Counted from the stretch's first letter, positions 35,468 to 46,038 are shown. The stretch: DNA of 60,133 bases from Bacteroidetes bacterium ADurb.Bin012 (GCA_002071415.1 MWFC01000006.1:1-60133); one strand, 5' to 3'. The notes: a model not told the origin generated them from the letters alone. Program-made: numbers and translations.

Positions 35468-37324
35468 TCAATCTATGAAAATAGCATCGGCCTCGTAGCG
35501 TAGGTTTTCTATGATGAATGCCTGGCGTTGGGGAGTATTTTTTCCCATGTAATATGCGAGAATTTCGTTGATAGCTTGGTCTTTGCGAAGAATTACGGGG
35601 TCGAGGCGCATTTGTGGGCCAATAAAATGACGAAATTCTTCGGGAGAAATTTCTCCCAAGCCTTTGAATCTGGTGATTTCAGGATTCTTTCCCGTTTTAG
35701 CCAAGGCTTCTTCCTTTTCTTCTTCATTGTAACAATAAAATGTATGTTGTTTGTTTCTTACCCTGAACAAAGGAGTTTGCAAAATGAATAAATGTCCGGC
35801 TTTTACCAGATCGGGGAAAAACTGAAGAAAGAATGTGAGCAGGAGCAGTCGGATGTGCATGCCATCCACGTCGGCATCGGTGGCAATCACAATCTGATTG
35901 TAACGTAGATTTTCCAAACCATCTTCGATATCGAGGGCTGATTGCAAGAGGTTAAATTCTTCGTTTTCGTAAACGATTTTTTTTGAAAGCCCATAGCTGT
36001 TCAAGGGTTTGCCTTTCAGGCTGAATACGGCCTGAGTATTGACGTCGCGGCTTTTAGTGATCGAACCACTTGCTGAATCTCCTTCGGTGATAAAAAGAGT
36101 GGATTCGAGTTTGCGAGGGTCGTTCGAATTGTAATGAATACGACAATCGCGTAATTTTTTATTGTGAAGACTAACTTTCTTGGCACTTTCGCGAGCAAGC
36201 TTCTTAATGCCTGCCATTTCCTTGCGTTCCTTCTCACTTTGCAGAATTTTACGCTGAATGGCTTCGGCCGTAGCAGGATTGATATGAAGATAATCGTCGA
36301 GATGTTTTTTTAGAAAATCATGAATATACTTGCTGACGCTTTGTCCTTCGGGTTCCATAAGGGTAGAACCGAGGCGTGTCTTGGTTTGAGATTCGAAGAT
36401 GGGTTCCTGAATTTTAATGCTAATAGCGGCAATAAGACCAGTGCGAATATCGGAGGTATCATAATCTTTCTTGAAGAAATCTCGGATGGTTTTTACATAA
36501 GCTTCTCTAAAAGCCTGCTGGTGCGTTCCCCCCTGAATGGTATGCTGCCCGTTTACAAAGGAATAATACTCTTCTCCATAATGTGAGGAATCATGTGTGA
36601 AAGCGCATTCAAAATCAGCATCTTTCAGATGGATGATGGGATAAAGAGGTTCGGTTTCCATGTTTACTTCGAGCAAATCGGCCAATCCGTTTTTTGCCTG
36701 AAGTCGCTGGCCATTAAAGAGAATGGTAAGCCCGTTATTCAAAAAAGCATAGTTCCATAGCTGTCGTTCCACATGTTCGTTGAGAAAATGATAATTACCG
36801 AAGATTTCTTCATCGGGTATAAAACTAACAAGAGTTCCTGAACGTAAATCAGAGGATTGTTCTATCTCTTTTATCAGCAATCCTTTATGAAATTCAACAA
36901 TCTTTGTCTTTCCATCGCGAATGCTTTGAATCTGAAACCATGATGACAAGGCATTGACGGCTTTACTCCCAACACCGTTCAGTCCTACCGACTTTTTAAA
37001 AACCTTCGAATCATATTTTGCGCCGGTATTGATTTTCGAGACACATTCAAGCAGGCGTCCCAGGGGAATACCCCTGCCATAGTCTCTTACATTCACTCGC
37101 CGATCCTGAATGTTTACTTCTATGGTTTTGCCAAATCCCATCACGAATTCATCAATGGCGTTGTCCATGATTTCTTTCAGGAGAACATAGATGCCGTCGT
37201 CGTGTGAAGCCCCATCACCCAGCTTTCCAATATACATTCCGGGCCGCATGCGAATATGTTCACGCCAGTCGAGTGAGCGAATACTTTCTTCATTATAACT
37301 TGCTGATTCTATAATTGAACTCAT
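35468..37324 (-). CDS. parE: DNA topoisomerase IV subunit B
   Basis: 618-residue type II topoisomerase ATPase subunit. The N-terminus [23 protein letters not shown] and the ATP-binding residues in [22 protein letters not shown] and [12 protein letters not shown] define the GHKL domain. The TOPRIM domain shows [10 protein letters not shown] and [19 protein letters not shown]. The SLDWREHIR opening is typical of Bacteroidetes ParE rather than GyrB, and length agrees. The open frame reaches 37402, but the ATG at 37324 is chosen since a -7 box sits at 37343-37350. parC is not adjacent, unlike many genomes. Confidence 0.92.
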   Translation of the reverse strand: MSSIIESASYNEESIRSLDWREHIRMRPGMYIGKLGDGASHDDGIYVLLKEIMDNAIDEFVMGFGKTIEVNIQDRRVNVRDYGRGIPLGRLLECVSKINTGAKYDSKVFKKSVGLNGVGSKAVNALSSWFQIQSIRDGKTKIVEFHKGLLIKEIEQSSDLRSGTLVSFIPDEEIFGNYHFLNEHVERQLWNYAFLNNGLTILFNGQRLQAKNGLADLLEVNMETEPLYPIIHLKDADFECAFTHDSSHYGEEYYSFVNGQHTIQGGTHQQAFREAYVKTIRDFFKKDYDTSDIRTGLIAAISIKIQEPIFESQTKTRLGSTLMEPEGQSVSKYIHDFLKKHLDDYLHINPATAEAIQRKILQSEKERKEMAGIKKLARESAKKVSLHNKKLRDCRIHYNSNDPRKLESTLFITEGDSASGSITKSRDVNTQAVFSLKGKPLNSYGLSKKIVYENEEFNLLQSALDIEDGLENLRYNQIVIATDADVDGMHIRLLLLTFFLQFFPDLVKAGHLFILQTPLFRVRNKQHTFYCYNEEEKEEALAKTGKNPEITRFKGLGEISPEEFRHFIGPQMRLDPVILRKDQAINEILAYYMGKNTPQRQAFIIENLRYEADAIFID

Positions 37325-37342
37325 TATTTCATCCCTTTGTTG

Positions 37343-37350
37343 CAAAGATA
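37343..37350 (-). promoter_or_regulatory. -7 box for parE
   Basis: Minus-strand TATCTTTG fits TAnnTTTG, 18 bases before the ATG at 37324. It lies inside the longer open frame, which argues against the upstream start at 37402. Confidence 0.5.
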
Positions 37351-37480
37351 AGGCTAATTCGCGCACGGAACTATGGATAACCGAAAAGAATTCGAGATGC
37401 ATTTATGGAGGAATTCAAAACCCTTAGAGACTTTTCCGTAATTTCGTGCTGTTTTATATCTAAACCTTTAAAGATTTTCG

Positions 37481-39757
37481 ATGAAAAAATTTTTACTCAT
37501 TATCAATTTATTGGCTTTTAGTTGGACCTTTGGTCAGGGAAATTCGAAATATGTGAATCCATTTATTGGAACCGACAAAATGGGGCATACTTTTCCAGGG
37601 GCTACGGTTCCATTTGGATTTGTGCAGTTGAGTCCCGATACCGATACAATTCCTTATAATGATGGGAATGTCTATAATCCTCAGGTTTATCAGTATTGTG
37701 CAGGTTATCAGTATAACGATCCGACCATTGTGGGGTTTAGTCATACTCATTTGCATGGTACGGGTCATTCCGATTTGGGCGATTTTTTATTGATGCCTGT
37801 TTCAGGCAAGATAAAAATCAATCCCGGTATAGCTTCAAAACCAGGGAGTGGCTATAGAAGCCGATACGACAAAAGTCGTGAAAAGGCCGAAGCGGGTTAT
37901 TACCGGGTTTGTCTTACCGATTATGACATAGATGCGGAACTTACGGCTACCCAGCGCACTGGCGTACATCGTTACACTTTTCATCGTGCCGACAGCTGCT
38001 ACCTTTTACTCGATATGACGCATGGAATTTATAATTACGACGGCAAAGTCGTGTGGAGCTCATTACATGTAGTCAATGATACACTGGTTACGGGTTATCG
38101 TCAAACCAACGGATGGGCCCGTGAGAGGTTTATCTATTTTGCCATGACATTTTCTAAACCCGTTCAGGAATATAATTTGCTCAATCTTGATAAGGAAATC
38201 TATACAGGTTTTTGGCGCAGATGGAAAATGGACCATAATTTTCCAGAACGTAGCGGTCGGAAATTAAAGGCCATTTTTAAGTTCGATATTCGATCGGGTG
38301 AACAATTGGTTGTAAAAATGGGTATTTCAGGAGTGAGTGAGCAAGGTGCCATGAAAAATCTTCTTACCGAAGCAGCTCCTTTTACCTTCGATGAGATTCG
38401 AAAGCAGGCAACACAGAGCTGGGATGCTGAATTGAACAGAGTTAAGATCGTAGCTACGAATGAGGAAAAAATTGTGTTTTACACTGCGCTGTATCACAGT
38501 TTATTGTGTCCAAATATTTATCAGGATGTAGATGCTCGGTATCGTGGCCTCGATCATGAGATTCATACTACCCAAGGATTTACCAATTATACGGTTTTTT
38601 CATTATGGGATACTTTTCGTGCCTTGCATCCTTTCCTTTTGCTCTATCATCCATCACAAGCCAACGACATGATTCGCTCCATGCTTGCTCATGCCAGCCA
38701 GAGTGTGCATGGCATGCTTCCCGTTTGGTCGCATCATGCCAACGAAAATTGGTGTATGACAGGTTACCATGCCTTACCAGTCGTTGCCGATGCCTGGGTA
38801 AAGGGCATTAGAGATTTTCCGCCCGACCAGGCCTTAAAGGATATGCTGCAAACGGCAACCTACAAATCTTACGATGGATTGGGTGAATATATGCAGTTGG
38901 GATATGTTGCCTCTGAAACATCCCCAACTTCGGTGTCAACGACGCTTGAATATGCTTACGACGACTGGACACTTTCACAAATGGCCTTAGCCCTCGGCAA
39001 GGATAGTCTGGCAAAAATCTTCAAGAATCGTTCCTTGAATTACCGTAATGTATTCGACTATGAAACCGGAATGATGCGCCCTAAAAAACGTAATGGACAC
39101 TTCGTGAAACCTTTCGATCCTCTGTCGACGCATAATCAGGGATTTATAGAGGGGAATGCCTGGACTTACAGCCTCTTTGTACCTCATGATATCGATGGCT
39201 TAATCCAGCTAATGGGCGGCGCAAATAAACTCGAAGCCTATCTCGATACGTTGTTCACCATGTCGTTGCCCGAAGAATATTACGAAAATACTGAAGATAT
39301 TACTAAAGATGGGGTAATGGGAAATTATGTCCATGGAAATGAACCCGGGCACCATATTCCTTATTTGTATAATTACACTTCGCATCCTTGGAAAACAGGA
39401 TTGCAGGTCGAAAAAATTTTGAAAACATTCTATAGAAATTCTCCATCAGGCCTTTGTGGCAATGATGATTGCGGTCAGATGTCGGCCTGGTATATCTTTA
39501 GTTCATTGGGTTTTTATCCGATTTGCCCGGGTAGCACCGAATATACCATAGGCAGGCCTGCTTTTGAGGAAATTAACTTCCAGCTTGAGAATGGTCATAA
39601 TATTCATATCGTTACGAAAAATTTTCGGTCTGATATACCTTATGTACAGCAGGTTCTCCTCAACGGCAAACCCCTTTCAACCCCATTTATTCATCATTCT
39701 GATTTGAAAGATGGAGCTCAGATAGAATTTATCATGGGGAAGAGTCCTAAAATTTGA
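37481..39757 (+). CDS. GH92 family alpha-mannosidase (exported)
   Basis: 758-residue exo-acting alpha-mannosidase of glycoside hydrolase family 92, calcium-dependent. Signal peptide MKKFLLIINLLAFSWTFGQG. The start of the mature protein, VNPFIGTDKMGHTFPGATVPFGFVQLSPDT, is the classic GH92 opening. The catalytic region shows VHGNEPGHHIPYLYN and GNDDCGQMSAWYIFSSLGFYP, with the calcium and general-base aspartates. It removes terminal alpha-mannose from host, fungal or plant glycans in the periplasm or at the surface. No SusC/SusD pair or regulator is next to it, so it is an isolated gene rather than part of a utilisation locus. Confidence 0.95.
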   Translation: MKKFLLIINLLAFSWTFGQGNSKYVNPFIGTDKMGHTFPGATVPFGFVQLSPDTDTIPYNDGNVYNPQVYQYCAGYQYNDPTIVGFSHTHLHGTGHSDLGDFLLMPVSGKIKINPGIASKPGSGYRSRYDKSREKAEAGYYRVCLTDYDIDAELTATQRTGVHRYTFHRADSCYLLLDMTHGIYNYDGKVVWSSLHVVNDTLVTGYRQTNGWARERFIYFAMTFSKPVQEYNLLNLDKEIYTGFWRRWKMDHNFPERSGRKLKAIFKFDIRSGEQLVVKMGISGVSEQGAMKNLLTEAAPFTFDEIRKQATQSWDAELNRVKIVATNEEKIVFYTALYHSLLCPNIYQDVDARYRGLDHEIHTTQGFTNYTVFSLWDTFRALHPFLLLYHPSQANDMIRSMLAHASQSVHGMLPVWSHHANENWCMTGYHALPVVADAWVKGIRDFPPDQALKDMLQTATYKSYDGLGEYMQLGYVASETSPTSVSTTLEYAYDDWTLSQMALALGKDSLAKIFKNRSLNYRNVFDYETGMMRPKKRNGHFVKPFDPLSTHNQGFIEGNAWTYSLFVPHDIDGLIQLMGGANKLEAYLDTLFTMSLPEEYYENTEDITKDGVMGNYVHGNEPGHHIPYLYNYTSHPWKTGLQVEKILKTFYRNSPSGLCGNDDCGQMSAWYIFSSLGFYPICPGSTEYTIGRPAFEEINFQLENGHNIHIVTKNFRSDIPYVQQVLLNGKPLSTPFIHHSDLKDGAQIEFIMGKSPKI

Positions 39758-40023
39758 AAAGTTTTCGATGATTTGAATCCATCTGGGATTCTGAAGTATC
39801 AAATAAATAGAAAGATAAAAGAATGCAATTCATTTTGATTCTGGAGCTAATGTGAGGATTTGTAGCTTGGGATTGATATGAATGCACAATTCGAGCAGGC
39901 TGAAAATTTTTATAGACGGAGATTTCAGTATGATGAGGATTTTGGAAATTTTTAATCCCCTAAAGATGTAACCATAGGAATCGAGTAAAGTATTTAATTT
40001 TACTTCGGCAAAACGAAAATCTT

Positions 40024-40725
40024 ATGAAAAAGAAGGAAGAGAGTAAGAGTATTCATCAATGGGCAGAGGACGACCGGCCTCGGGAAAAGATGCTGAAAAA
40101 GGGACCCGATTCATTGAGCAATGCAGAATTACTGGCTATTTTAATATCTTCAGGTAACATTGAAGAGAGTGCTTTAGATTTGGCAAAGCGCATCTTACAG
40201 GATCACCAGAACAATTTAACGGCTCTTTCCAGACTGGAATTATCGGATTTGATGAAATATAAAGGAATTGGAATGGCAAAGGCCGTTACCATAAAGGCCG
40301 CTTTGGAGCTTGGCAAGCGCCGACTCTCCGAGGAAGCCTTTGAACAGGGGAAAATTCAGTCGAGCAAGGATGCTTATCTGATTTTCAGGAAATATTTAGA
40401 AGATAATCATTATGAGCGATTTTATGCATTGTTCTTGAACAAGGCCAACAGTCCTTTAGGCGAACCGATTTTGATAGGTGAAGGAGGGACGGATGGAACG
40501 GTAGTTGATCCCAAGCGCATCATGCGGTTGGCCCTCGAAAAGTTTGCTTCTTCTCTCATCATTGCACATAATCATCCCTCAGGGAATCTTCAACCAAGTG
40601 CCGCCGATATTAATCTTACCGAAAAGATTGCTGCCGCAGGTAAGTTGCTCGATATTGTTCTTCTCGATCATCTTATTATTGGAATCAACAATTATTACAG
40701 TTTTGCCGAAGCACGAAAACTTTGA
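40024..40725 (+). CDS. radC: RadC family protein (JAB/MPN domain)
   Basis: 233-residue RadC. The N-terminal helix-hairpin-helix part (KGPDSLSNAELLAILISSG; SDLMKYKGIGMAKAVTIKAALELGKR) is followed by a JAMM metalloprotease-like domain with the full zinc pattern HNHPSGNLQPSAAD (H-x-H-x7-S-x2-D) near residue 180. The original DNA-repair assignment in E. coli has been withdrawn; the true function is unresolved and mobile-element versions exist. This copy is full length and chromosomal in context, between the mannosidase and the dihydroorotate-dehydrogenase-like gene. Confidence 0.93.
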   Translation: MKKKEESKSIHQWAEDDRPREKMLKKGPDSLSNAELLAILISSGNIEESALDLAKRILQDHQNNLTALSRLELSDLMKYKGIGMAKAVTIKAALELGKRRLSEEAFEQGKIQSSKDAYLIFRKYLEDNHYERFYALFLNKANSPLGEPILIGEGGTDGTVVDPKRIMRLALEKFASSLIIAHNHPSGNLQPSAADINLTEKIAAAGKLLDIVLLDHLIIGINNYYSFAEARKL

Positions 40726-41039
40726 AATTCTGCTTCATGGCATATTTCTCGAAAGGAATGGTTGTTTGAAAAAGAAACGTATTTGTGGAGGTTCTTCGAG
40801 GTGTTGAATGTGAATTTACCTTCCTGAATAAGAGTTTGTTGCCTTATGTTTTCGATTTAGTCGAGTGGGATCAAGAAAATCTTCTTGTCAAAAAGAAAGC
40901 ACGGAAATCTCATCAGATAAGGGAATTCGATTGTCTGTCTGAATTATTTGATGGATTCGCAGGAATGATAATTTCAATGGTTCGAACATTCATTGAGAAT
41001 GAAGTTTGCCGAAATCATCCAAACGAAGGGAAAATTATT
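40726..41039. other. Intergenic region with a doubtful small frame
   Basis: About 310 bases. An 85-codon frame with a GTG start (40785-41042) gives MEVLRGVECEFTFLNKSLLP and onwards. It has no recognisable domain and its end runs into the promoter box of the next gene, so I do not call it. It could be a decayed gene. Confidence 0.3.
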
Positions 41040-41047
41040 TAGGTTTG
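41040..41047 (+). promoter_or_regulatory. -7 box for dihydroorotate-dehydrogenase-like gene
   Basis: TAGGTTTG fits TAnnTTTG, 34 bases before the ATG at 41082. Confidence 0.45.
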
Positions 41048-41081
41048 TGGTTCGAAAAATCAAGATTAAAATTTTCGTGAT

Positions 41082-42062
41082 ATGGCCAATTTGAATACGA
41101 ATTATATGGGCTTGAATTTGAGAAGCCCTATTATAGCTGGTAGTTCAGGATTAACCTCTTCTCTAAAGAACATCGTCGAGATCGAGCGGCAGGGCGCGGG
41201 TGCGGTTGTATTGAAATCCATTTTCGAAGAACAAATCAGGTTTGAGGCGCATCAGGCCCATTCTTTTCAGCAATCGCCTTATCCTGAAGCATGGGATTAT
41301 ATTCATCAATACACTCAATCGCATGAACTCGATAAATATCTTCGATTGATTTTTGATGCTAAGGAAAATACGTCTTTCCCTATCATTGCAAGCATTAACT
41401 GTATTACTGCTGCTCAGTGGACGAGTTTTGCCCGGCAGATCGAACAAGCGGGTGCTGATGCACTCGAATTAAATATATTTATCCTTCCTTCCGACCCTTT
41501 CAGGAGTAGTGAAGAAAACGAGAAACTTTATTTCGATATAGCAAAGGCTGTACTCAGGGAACTGAATATTCCTGTAAGCATTAAGCTGAGCTGGTATTTT
41601 TCGAGTTTGACCAGGACGTTTTTACAGTTATCATGGACAGGAATCAAAGGGATGGTACTTTTCAATCGTTTTTACAGTCCCGAGATTGATATAGATACCT
41701 TGGAAGTAACCAGCGGGCATGTGTTCAGTCAACCTGGTGAGCTCAATCTCCCTTTGCGCTGGATTGCCATGCTGAGCGACAGAATGCATTGCGATTTGGC
41801 GGGTTCGACGGGTGTGGATAGTGGCGAAGAGGCTTTGAAACTCTTACTGGTTGGCGCAAAAGCCGTACAAATGGTGTCGGCTCTCTATCGTTATGGTTTT
41901 TCACGTATTGCCGATACTAACCAGCAAATTGGTTCTTGGATGGACCAGCGTGGATATGAATCACTTGAACAGATTATTGGTAAAATGAGTCTGAAAAATA
42001 TAGAAAATCCTGCTTCATACGAACGTGTCCAATTTATGCGTCATTTTGCAGGAGTAGAATAG
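41082..42062 (+). CDS. Dihydroorotate dehydrogenase-like protein
   Basis: 326-residue TIM-barrel flavoprotein of the DHODH superfamily. Barrel start NYMGLNLRSPIIAGSSGLTSS and strand GAGAVVLKSIFEEQI agree, as do the FMN-phosphate region GSTGVDSGEEALKLLLVGAKAVQM and IKLSWYF. The class 1 catalytic loop (N-x-SCPN with Cys as base) is replaced here by LELNIFILPSDPF, with no Cys, so true dihydroorotate oxidation is doubtful. Such paralogues are annotated as DHOD-like; the substrate is unknown. No other pyr gene is nearby. Monocistronic with its own -7 box. Confidence 0.85.
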   Translation: MANLNTNYMGLNLRSPIIAGSSGLTSSLKNIVEIERQGAGAVVLKSIFEEQIRFEAHQAHSFQQSPYPEAWDYIHQYTQSHELDKYLRLIFDAKENTSFPIIASINCITAAQWTSFARQIEQAGADALELNIFILPSDPFRSSEENEKLYFDIAKAVLRELNIPVSIKLSWYFSSLTRTFLQLSWTGIKGMVLFNRFYSPEIDIDTLEVTSGHVFSQPGELNLPLRWIAMLSDRMHCDLAGSTGVDSGEEALKLLLVGAKAVQMVSALYRYGFSRIADTNQQIGSWMDQRGYESLEQIIGKMSLKNIENPASYERVQFMRHFAGVE

Positions 42063-42103
42063 ATTTTTCATGATTCTTATTGATGAAATATTTATTCGAT
42101 CAT

Positions 42104-43123
42104 TTATATCTCAGGTCTTTTTACCGCAAGAAAGGTAATGACAGGCAAGTGATCGCTATATCCACCTTCGTATTTCATGCCGTTATAAGTACGATAGATT
42201 TTTTTCCCAGTATAATTTTTGTCTTTTGTCAGCATGAAAGGGGGAGCAAATATTTTTGCTTTTCGGGCTCTCAGGTGCAATTTGCCTTCGTATAAAGTTT
42301 TCGAAACGATTATATTATCAATAATATCCCATTGACCTTGAAATTTATGACTACCTGCATTTTGCGTTTTCATCAATGGAGCCATCAGATTGATAAGAGA
42401 TGATTCGCAGTTTGCTGTATCTATGCAGGCCTGAAGCACGTCTTTCACCGAAATGTCGAAAGGATTATCATTCAAATCGCCCATAATCAGTATATTGGCT
42501 TCGCCTTGATGAAGCAAAGAATCTACTTGTTGTTTAAGTGTAAGCGCGGCGGCAAAGCGCCGAGGGAGTGAACCTGCCACGCCTCCATATTTCGATGGCC
42601 AGTGATTCACGAAAATATGCAGAGTATCTATATCCCTTACCAAGCCTTTCACATAGAGAATATCTCTGGTCTGCAAAAGCTCTCCTTTTTCGTTTTTTAC
42701 CCGTATGGGCCTTGAAATCAAAGGCATAAAATCATCGGGATTATATAATAGAGCAACGTCGATTCCTCGCGGATCAGGGCTTTCGTAGTGGATAAAACGA
42801 TATCCAACCGATTTGAGAGCCGTATATTGGGTGAACATCTGCAAAACGTTTCGGTTTTCCACTTCACAAAGACCAATGATTGAAGGATTGTCCCATTCAC
42901 CTGAAGCAAGAATCACACGGGCTAGATTATTCAATTTTTTATATAGCCGGGCTTTCGTCCAATGATAGTTTCCTTCGGGGGTAAAGCCTTCATCCGTTTT
43001 TTCCGGATCATCTTCGGTATCGAAGAGGTTTTCGGTATTGTAAAACATTACAATGAGCTGATTCTCTTGTGCACGAGCGAGTAGGCAAATTAAAATCAGC
43101 CCAAGGATGAGAAGTTTCTTCAT
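42104..43123 (-). CDS. Exported endonuclease/exonuclease/phosphatase family protein
   Basis: 339-residue protein with a signal peptide (LLILGLILICLLARAQ). Motifs of the EEP superfamily: MFYNTENLFDTEDDP (metal Asn/Glu), GLCEVENRNVL (catalytic Glu), FVNHWPSKYGG (His), ILIMGDLNDNPFD (Asp/Asn) and YSDHLPVI (terminal Asp-His). The target could be nucleic acid, a phosphoinositide or another phosphodiester; the sequence does not decide. It overlaps rpe by 4 bases (ATGA), so translational coupling is expected although the functions are not obviously linked. Confidence 0.9.
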   Translation of the reverse strand: MKKLLILGLILICLLARAQENQLIVMFYNTENLFDTEDDPEKTDEGFTPEGNYHWTKARLYKKLNNLARVILASGEWDNPSIIGLCEVENRNVLQMFTQYTALKSVGYRFIHYESPDPRGIDVALLYNPDDFMPLISRPIRVKNEKGELLQTRDILYVKGLVRDIDTLHIFVNHWPSKYGGVAGSLPRRFAAALTLKQQVDSLLHQGEANILIMGDLNDNPFDISVKDVLQACIDTANCESSLINLMAPLMKTQNAGSHKFQGQWDIIDNIIVSKTLYEGKLHLRARKAKIFAPPFMLTKDKNYTGKKIYRTYNGMKYEGGYSDHLPVITFLAVKRPEI

Positions 43124-43773
43124 CTTTTCGAATGTTTCAATTGGTGGATGGCAAGCTGGGGATCGGATTGAGAAAAAATGCTGTTCCCTACCACTAAAAT
43201 ATCGACACCTGCATCGATCAAGGACTGAGCATTGTCCAAACCTACGCCTCCATCCACTTCGATCAACGCCTTCGAGCCTGACTCGAGAAGCATTTTTTTT
43301 AGTTTTCTGATTTTTTCGATTGTTTGAGGAATGAATACTTGCCCACCAAAACCTGGATTCACCGACATTAAAAGAATGATGTCTACTTGGTGAAGTACAT
43401 TTTCAATATTTACTAGAGAAGTGTGAGGATTGAGTACTGCACCGGCTTTCATTCCCAGTTGCTTGATAGTAGTTAGATGGCGATGCAGATGCGGAGAAAC
43501 TTCGACGTGTACACTTAAAATATCGGCCCCGGCTTCTCGAAATTCTTTGAAATATTTCTCGGGTTCTACCATCATTAAATGCACATCCAATGGCTTGGTA
43601 GTGTGTTTCCTAATTGCACGAATTACTGGAAAACCAAAAGTAAGATTGGGAACAAATACCCCGTCCATGATGTCGAGATGAATCCAATCGGCTTCGCTAA
43701 GCTGCAACATAGAAATCGTATCCGATAATTTGGAAAAATCAGTAGTCAGAATAGAAGGTGCAATTAAAGTCAT
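43120..43773 (-). CDS. rpe: Ribulose-phosphate 3-epimerase
   Basis: 217-residue TIM-barrel enzyme interconverting ribulose 5-phosphate and xylulose 5-phosphate in the pentose-phosphate pathway. Family motifs: APSILTTDFSKL, WIHLDIMDGVFVPNLTFG with metal-binding His and Asp, DVHLMMVEPEKY, MSVNPGFGGQVFIP and IEVDGGVGLDNA. The ATG at 43773 is preferred to a TTG at 43794. First gene of a two-gene unit with the EEP-family gene. Confidence 0.95.
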   Translation of the reverse strand: MTLIAPSILTTDFSKLSDTISMLQLSEADWIHLDIMDGVFVPNLTFGFPVIRAIRKHTTKPLDVHLMMVEPEKYFKEFREAGADILSVHVEVSPHLHRHLTTIKQLGMKAGAVLNPHTSLVNIENVLHQVDIILLMSVNPGFGGQVFIPQTIEKIRKLKKMLLESGSKALIEVDGGVGLDNAQSLIDAGVDILVVGNSIFSQSDPQLAIHQLKHSKR

Positions 43774-43987
43774 AAGCAGATTGTTAGAATGCAATATTCA
43801 TAAAAATTTTTTAAATAGAATGCATAACATCGAAATTCGATTCAAATGATTTGTTTTAAATGATGAATAATGAATAATAATAGATTCGTTGCACAGGCAT
43901 AGGACAATTGCACTCGCTTCATGCTACATTTCGACCTTTCCGAAGTTTTATTTCGGTAGGAAACTAAAGGATAATTTGCTGTATCTT

Positions 43988-43995
43988 TAAATTTG
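43988..43995 (+). promoter_or_regulatory. -7 box for T9SS type B protein
   Basis: TAAATTTG fits TAnnTTTG, 36 bases before the ATG at 44032. It overlaps the longer frame with a TTG start at 43993, which supports the later start. Confidence 0.5.
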
Positions 43996-44031
43996 CAAAA
44001 ATATAGGACACGAACTTTACGTTTTCGTTTC

Positions 44032-46038
44032 ATGAAAATGACCTTTCCTTCCATTCTTTTCATTCTTTTTTTATATACGATGCCATTTTCACAGGTGCAA
44101 TCATTACCTGTAGAAATAAAATGCAGTGAAGTGGCAGCGAATGGCGATGTTACCATTTATTGGCAGCCAGGGGGGAGTGTTATTGATTTTCAGCGAAATG
44201 AAGTTTACTATTCATCCGATATTTTTTCTTCTTTCGACCTCATTGCTCAGATTCCGGATTTGGAAATATTGCATTATCGACATATTGGAGCAAATGCCAA
44301 TGCTGTTCATGCTTATTATTTCGTTAGGACTATTACTACTACGGGCCTTTCGTTTGATTCGGATACGATTGCAGCCATTTTACCGGTTGGTTCTATCCTC
44401 GACCAAACTTATATTCAACTGCAATGGAATGCTTTGATGGATACTTTGCCATCGAGTTGTGATGGGTGGTACAGAATTTTTTGCCGGGAAGAGGGTGGAA
44501 AGTGGACAAAAATAGACAGTACAACTGATTTGAGTTATATACATGAGGTTCGTCCCTGCGTGGACAGGTATTACAAGATTGAAGTGGATGATAGTTATTG
44601 TGGATCGGTTTCAGCTATTGCAAAGGTTGATCATGATATCGAACAGCCACCTACACCCATTTTCGATAGTGTAAGTGTTGTGAATGGCCGGATACATTTA
44701 GGCTGGCAAGAGGTGAATGCTCCCGATGCAGCGGGTTACATTGTTTATTTGCAAGATCAGGGCATTTGGGATACACTGGCGTTAATTCCAGATGCTCATA
44801 CCACTTTTTTTATCGATACGCTGAATGATCCTTCAGTAAAATCATGGAAATATTCTGTTGCAGCCTTCGATTATTGTGGCAATGTGAGCGAGGACATGGG
44901 AATTTCCCAAGCCCAGGGATCGATTTTATTGGCTGAGCCTATTTTTGAAGTATGCTTAGGACGCATCCGGCTTCATTGGTCTTCTTATACCAACCTGCCG
45001 GGAGGCCTCGGCGGGTATACGGTGTATCTGAGCGAAAATAACAACACGTTTTATCCTTTCGTCCATCTAAATGCTTCGACCTTGACTTATGACTTTATTC
45101 AGCCTCAAGATAAGGTAAAATATTCTTTTTTTATCAGAGCAAATTCGATCAACGGACAAATCTCCGCATCGAGTAATGTTCGTTACTTACATGTAAGAAT
45201 ACCCCCTCAACCCGAATACGCTTATATTCGTTATGGCACTGTGGTGAACAATCAATCAATTGCCCTCGGGTTTCATGTAGATACTGCGGCTCCTATTCAA
45301 AAATTCTTTCTTCAAAGAATGACCAATTATTCGGGAAATTTTGCACAAGTGAAGGAGTTTACGCAAAAAGATGCTGTTATATATTTTATAGATTCTGCGG
45401 TAAATGTTTCGAAAAACCAGTATCATTATCGTTTAATTGTTTTGGATAGTTGTGGCGAAGAGACCTTAGTATCAAATCTAGCTTCGAACATATTGTTGAA
45501 AAATCCGCACAGCTCCGATTTGCAGTGGAATGCATATAGAGATTGGTATAATGGCCTCGAAGGGTATGAAGTTTACAGGATAGAATTTTTAGACACTGTT
45601 TTGGTAGCAAAACTAAATCCCGACGACACAATATGGAGCGATCCAAATATCGATCGTGAAACAGGTGCTATGTATTTTATACGCGCTATAGAAGCCCATG
45701 GCAATCCTTTTTTCTTCAAGGAGATTTCACAATCCAATACGGTAGTCATCGAACCAGATTATCATTTTTATATTCCCACTGCTTTTATCCCTTTTCGCAG
45801 CACTGTCGGTCATATTTTCAAACCTTTTATCATGGCCATCGATCCCACAGAATATTATTTTGCTGTTTTCAGTCGAATAGGGCAGATGATTTTCGAAACC
45901 CACTCGCTCGATGAAGGCTGGGATGGTACTTGTAAGGGGAAAAAAGTGGAAAGTGGGGTTTATGTGTATTATATCCGTTTTTTAACACGAAAAGGCAAAT
46001 ATTTTGATCGGTCGGGAACTTTCGTATTGCTCGACTGA
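44032..46038 (+). CDS. Secreted T9SS type B (gliding-motility-associated C-terminal domain) protein
   Basis: 668-residue exported protein. A signal peptide (MKMTFPSILFILFLYTMPFSQ) is followed by a string of about five fibronectin type III-like beta domains (for example GRIHLGWQEVNAPDAAGYIVYLQD, and GRIRLHWSSYTNLPGGLGGYTVYLS). The last about 85 residues form the CHU_C domain (FIPFRSTVGHIFKPF ... FAVFSRIGQMIFETHSLDEGWDGT, ending YIRFLTRKGKYFDRSGTF). This type B signal directs transport by the type IX secretion system, usually to the cell surface. The domain set suggests an adhesin-like or structural surface protein; no enzyme motif is seen. Confidence 0.88.
   Translation: MKMTFPSILFILFLYTMPFSQVQSLPVEIKCSEVAANGDVTIYWQPGGSVIDFQRNEVYYSSDIFSSFDLIAQIPDLEILHYRHIGANANAVHAYYFVRTITTTGLSFDSDTIAAILPVGSILDQTYIQLQWNALMDTLPSSCDGWYRIFCREEGGKWTKIDSTTDLSYIHEVRPCVDRYYKIEVDDSYCGSVSAIAKVDHDIEQPPTPIFDSVSVVNGRIHLGWQEVNAPDAAGYIVYLQDQGIWDTLALIPDAHTTFFIDTLNDPSVKSWKYSVAAFDYCGNVSEDMGISQAQGSILLAEPIFEVCLGRIRLHWSSYTNLPGGLGGYTVYLSENNNTFYPFVHLNASTLTYDFIQPQDKVKYSFFIRANSINGQISASSNVRYLHVRIPPQPEYAYIRYGTVVNNQSIALGFHVDTAAPIQKFFLQRMTNYSGNFAQVKEFTQKDAVIYFIDSAVNVSKNQYHYRLIVLDSCGEETLVSNLASNILLKNPHSSDLQWNAYRDWYNGLEGYEVYRIEFLDTVLVAKLNPDDTIWSDPNIDRETGAMYFIRAIEAHGNPFFFKEISQSNTVVIEPDYHFYIPTAFIPFRSTVGHIFKPFIMAIDPTEYYFAVFSRIGQMIFETHSLDEGWDGTCKGKKVESGVYVYYIRFLTRKGKYFDRSGTFVLLD

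Noticed and set aside
40785..41042. 85-codon GTG-start frame before the dihydroorotate-dehydrogenase-like gene
   Set aside because: No domain recognised and it overlaps the promoter box of the next gene.
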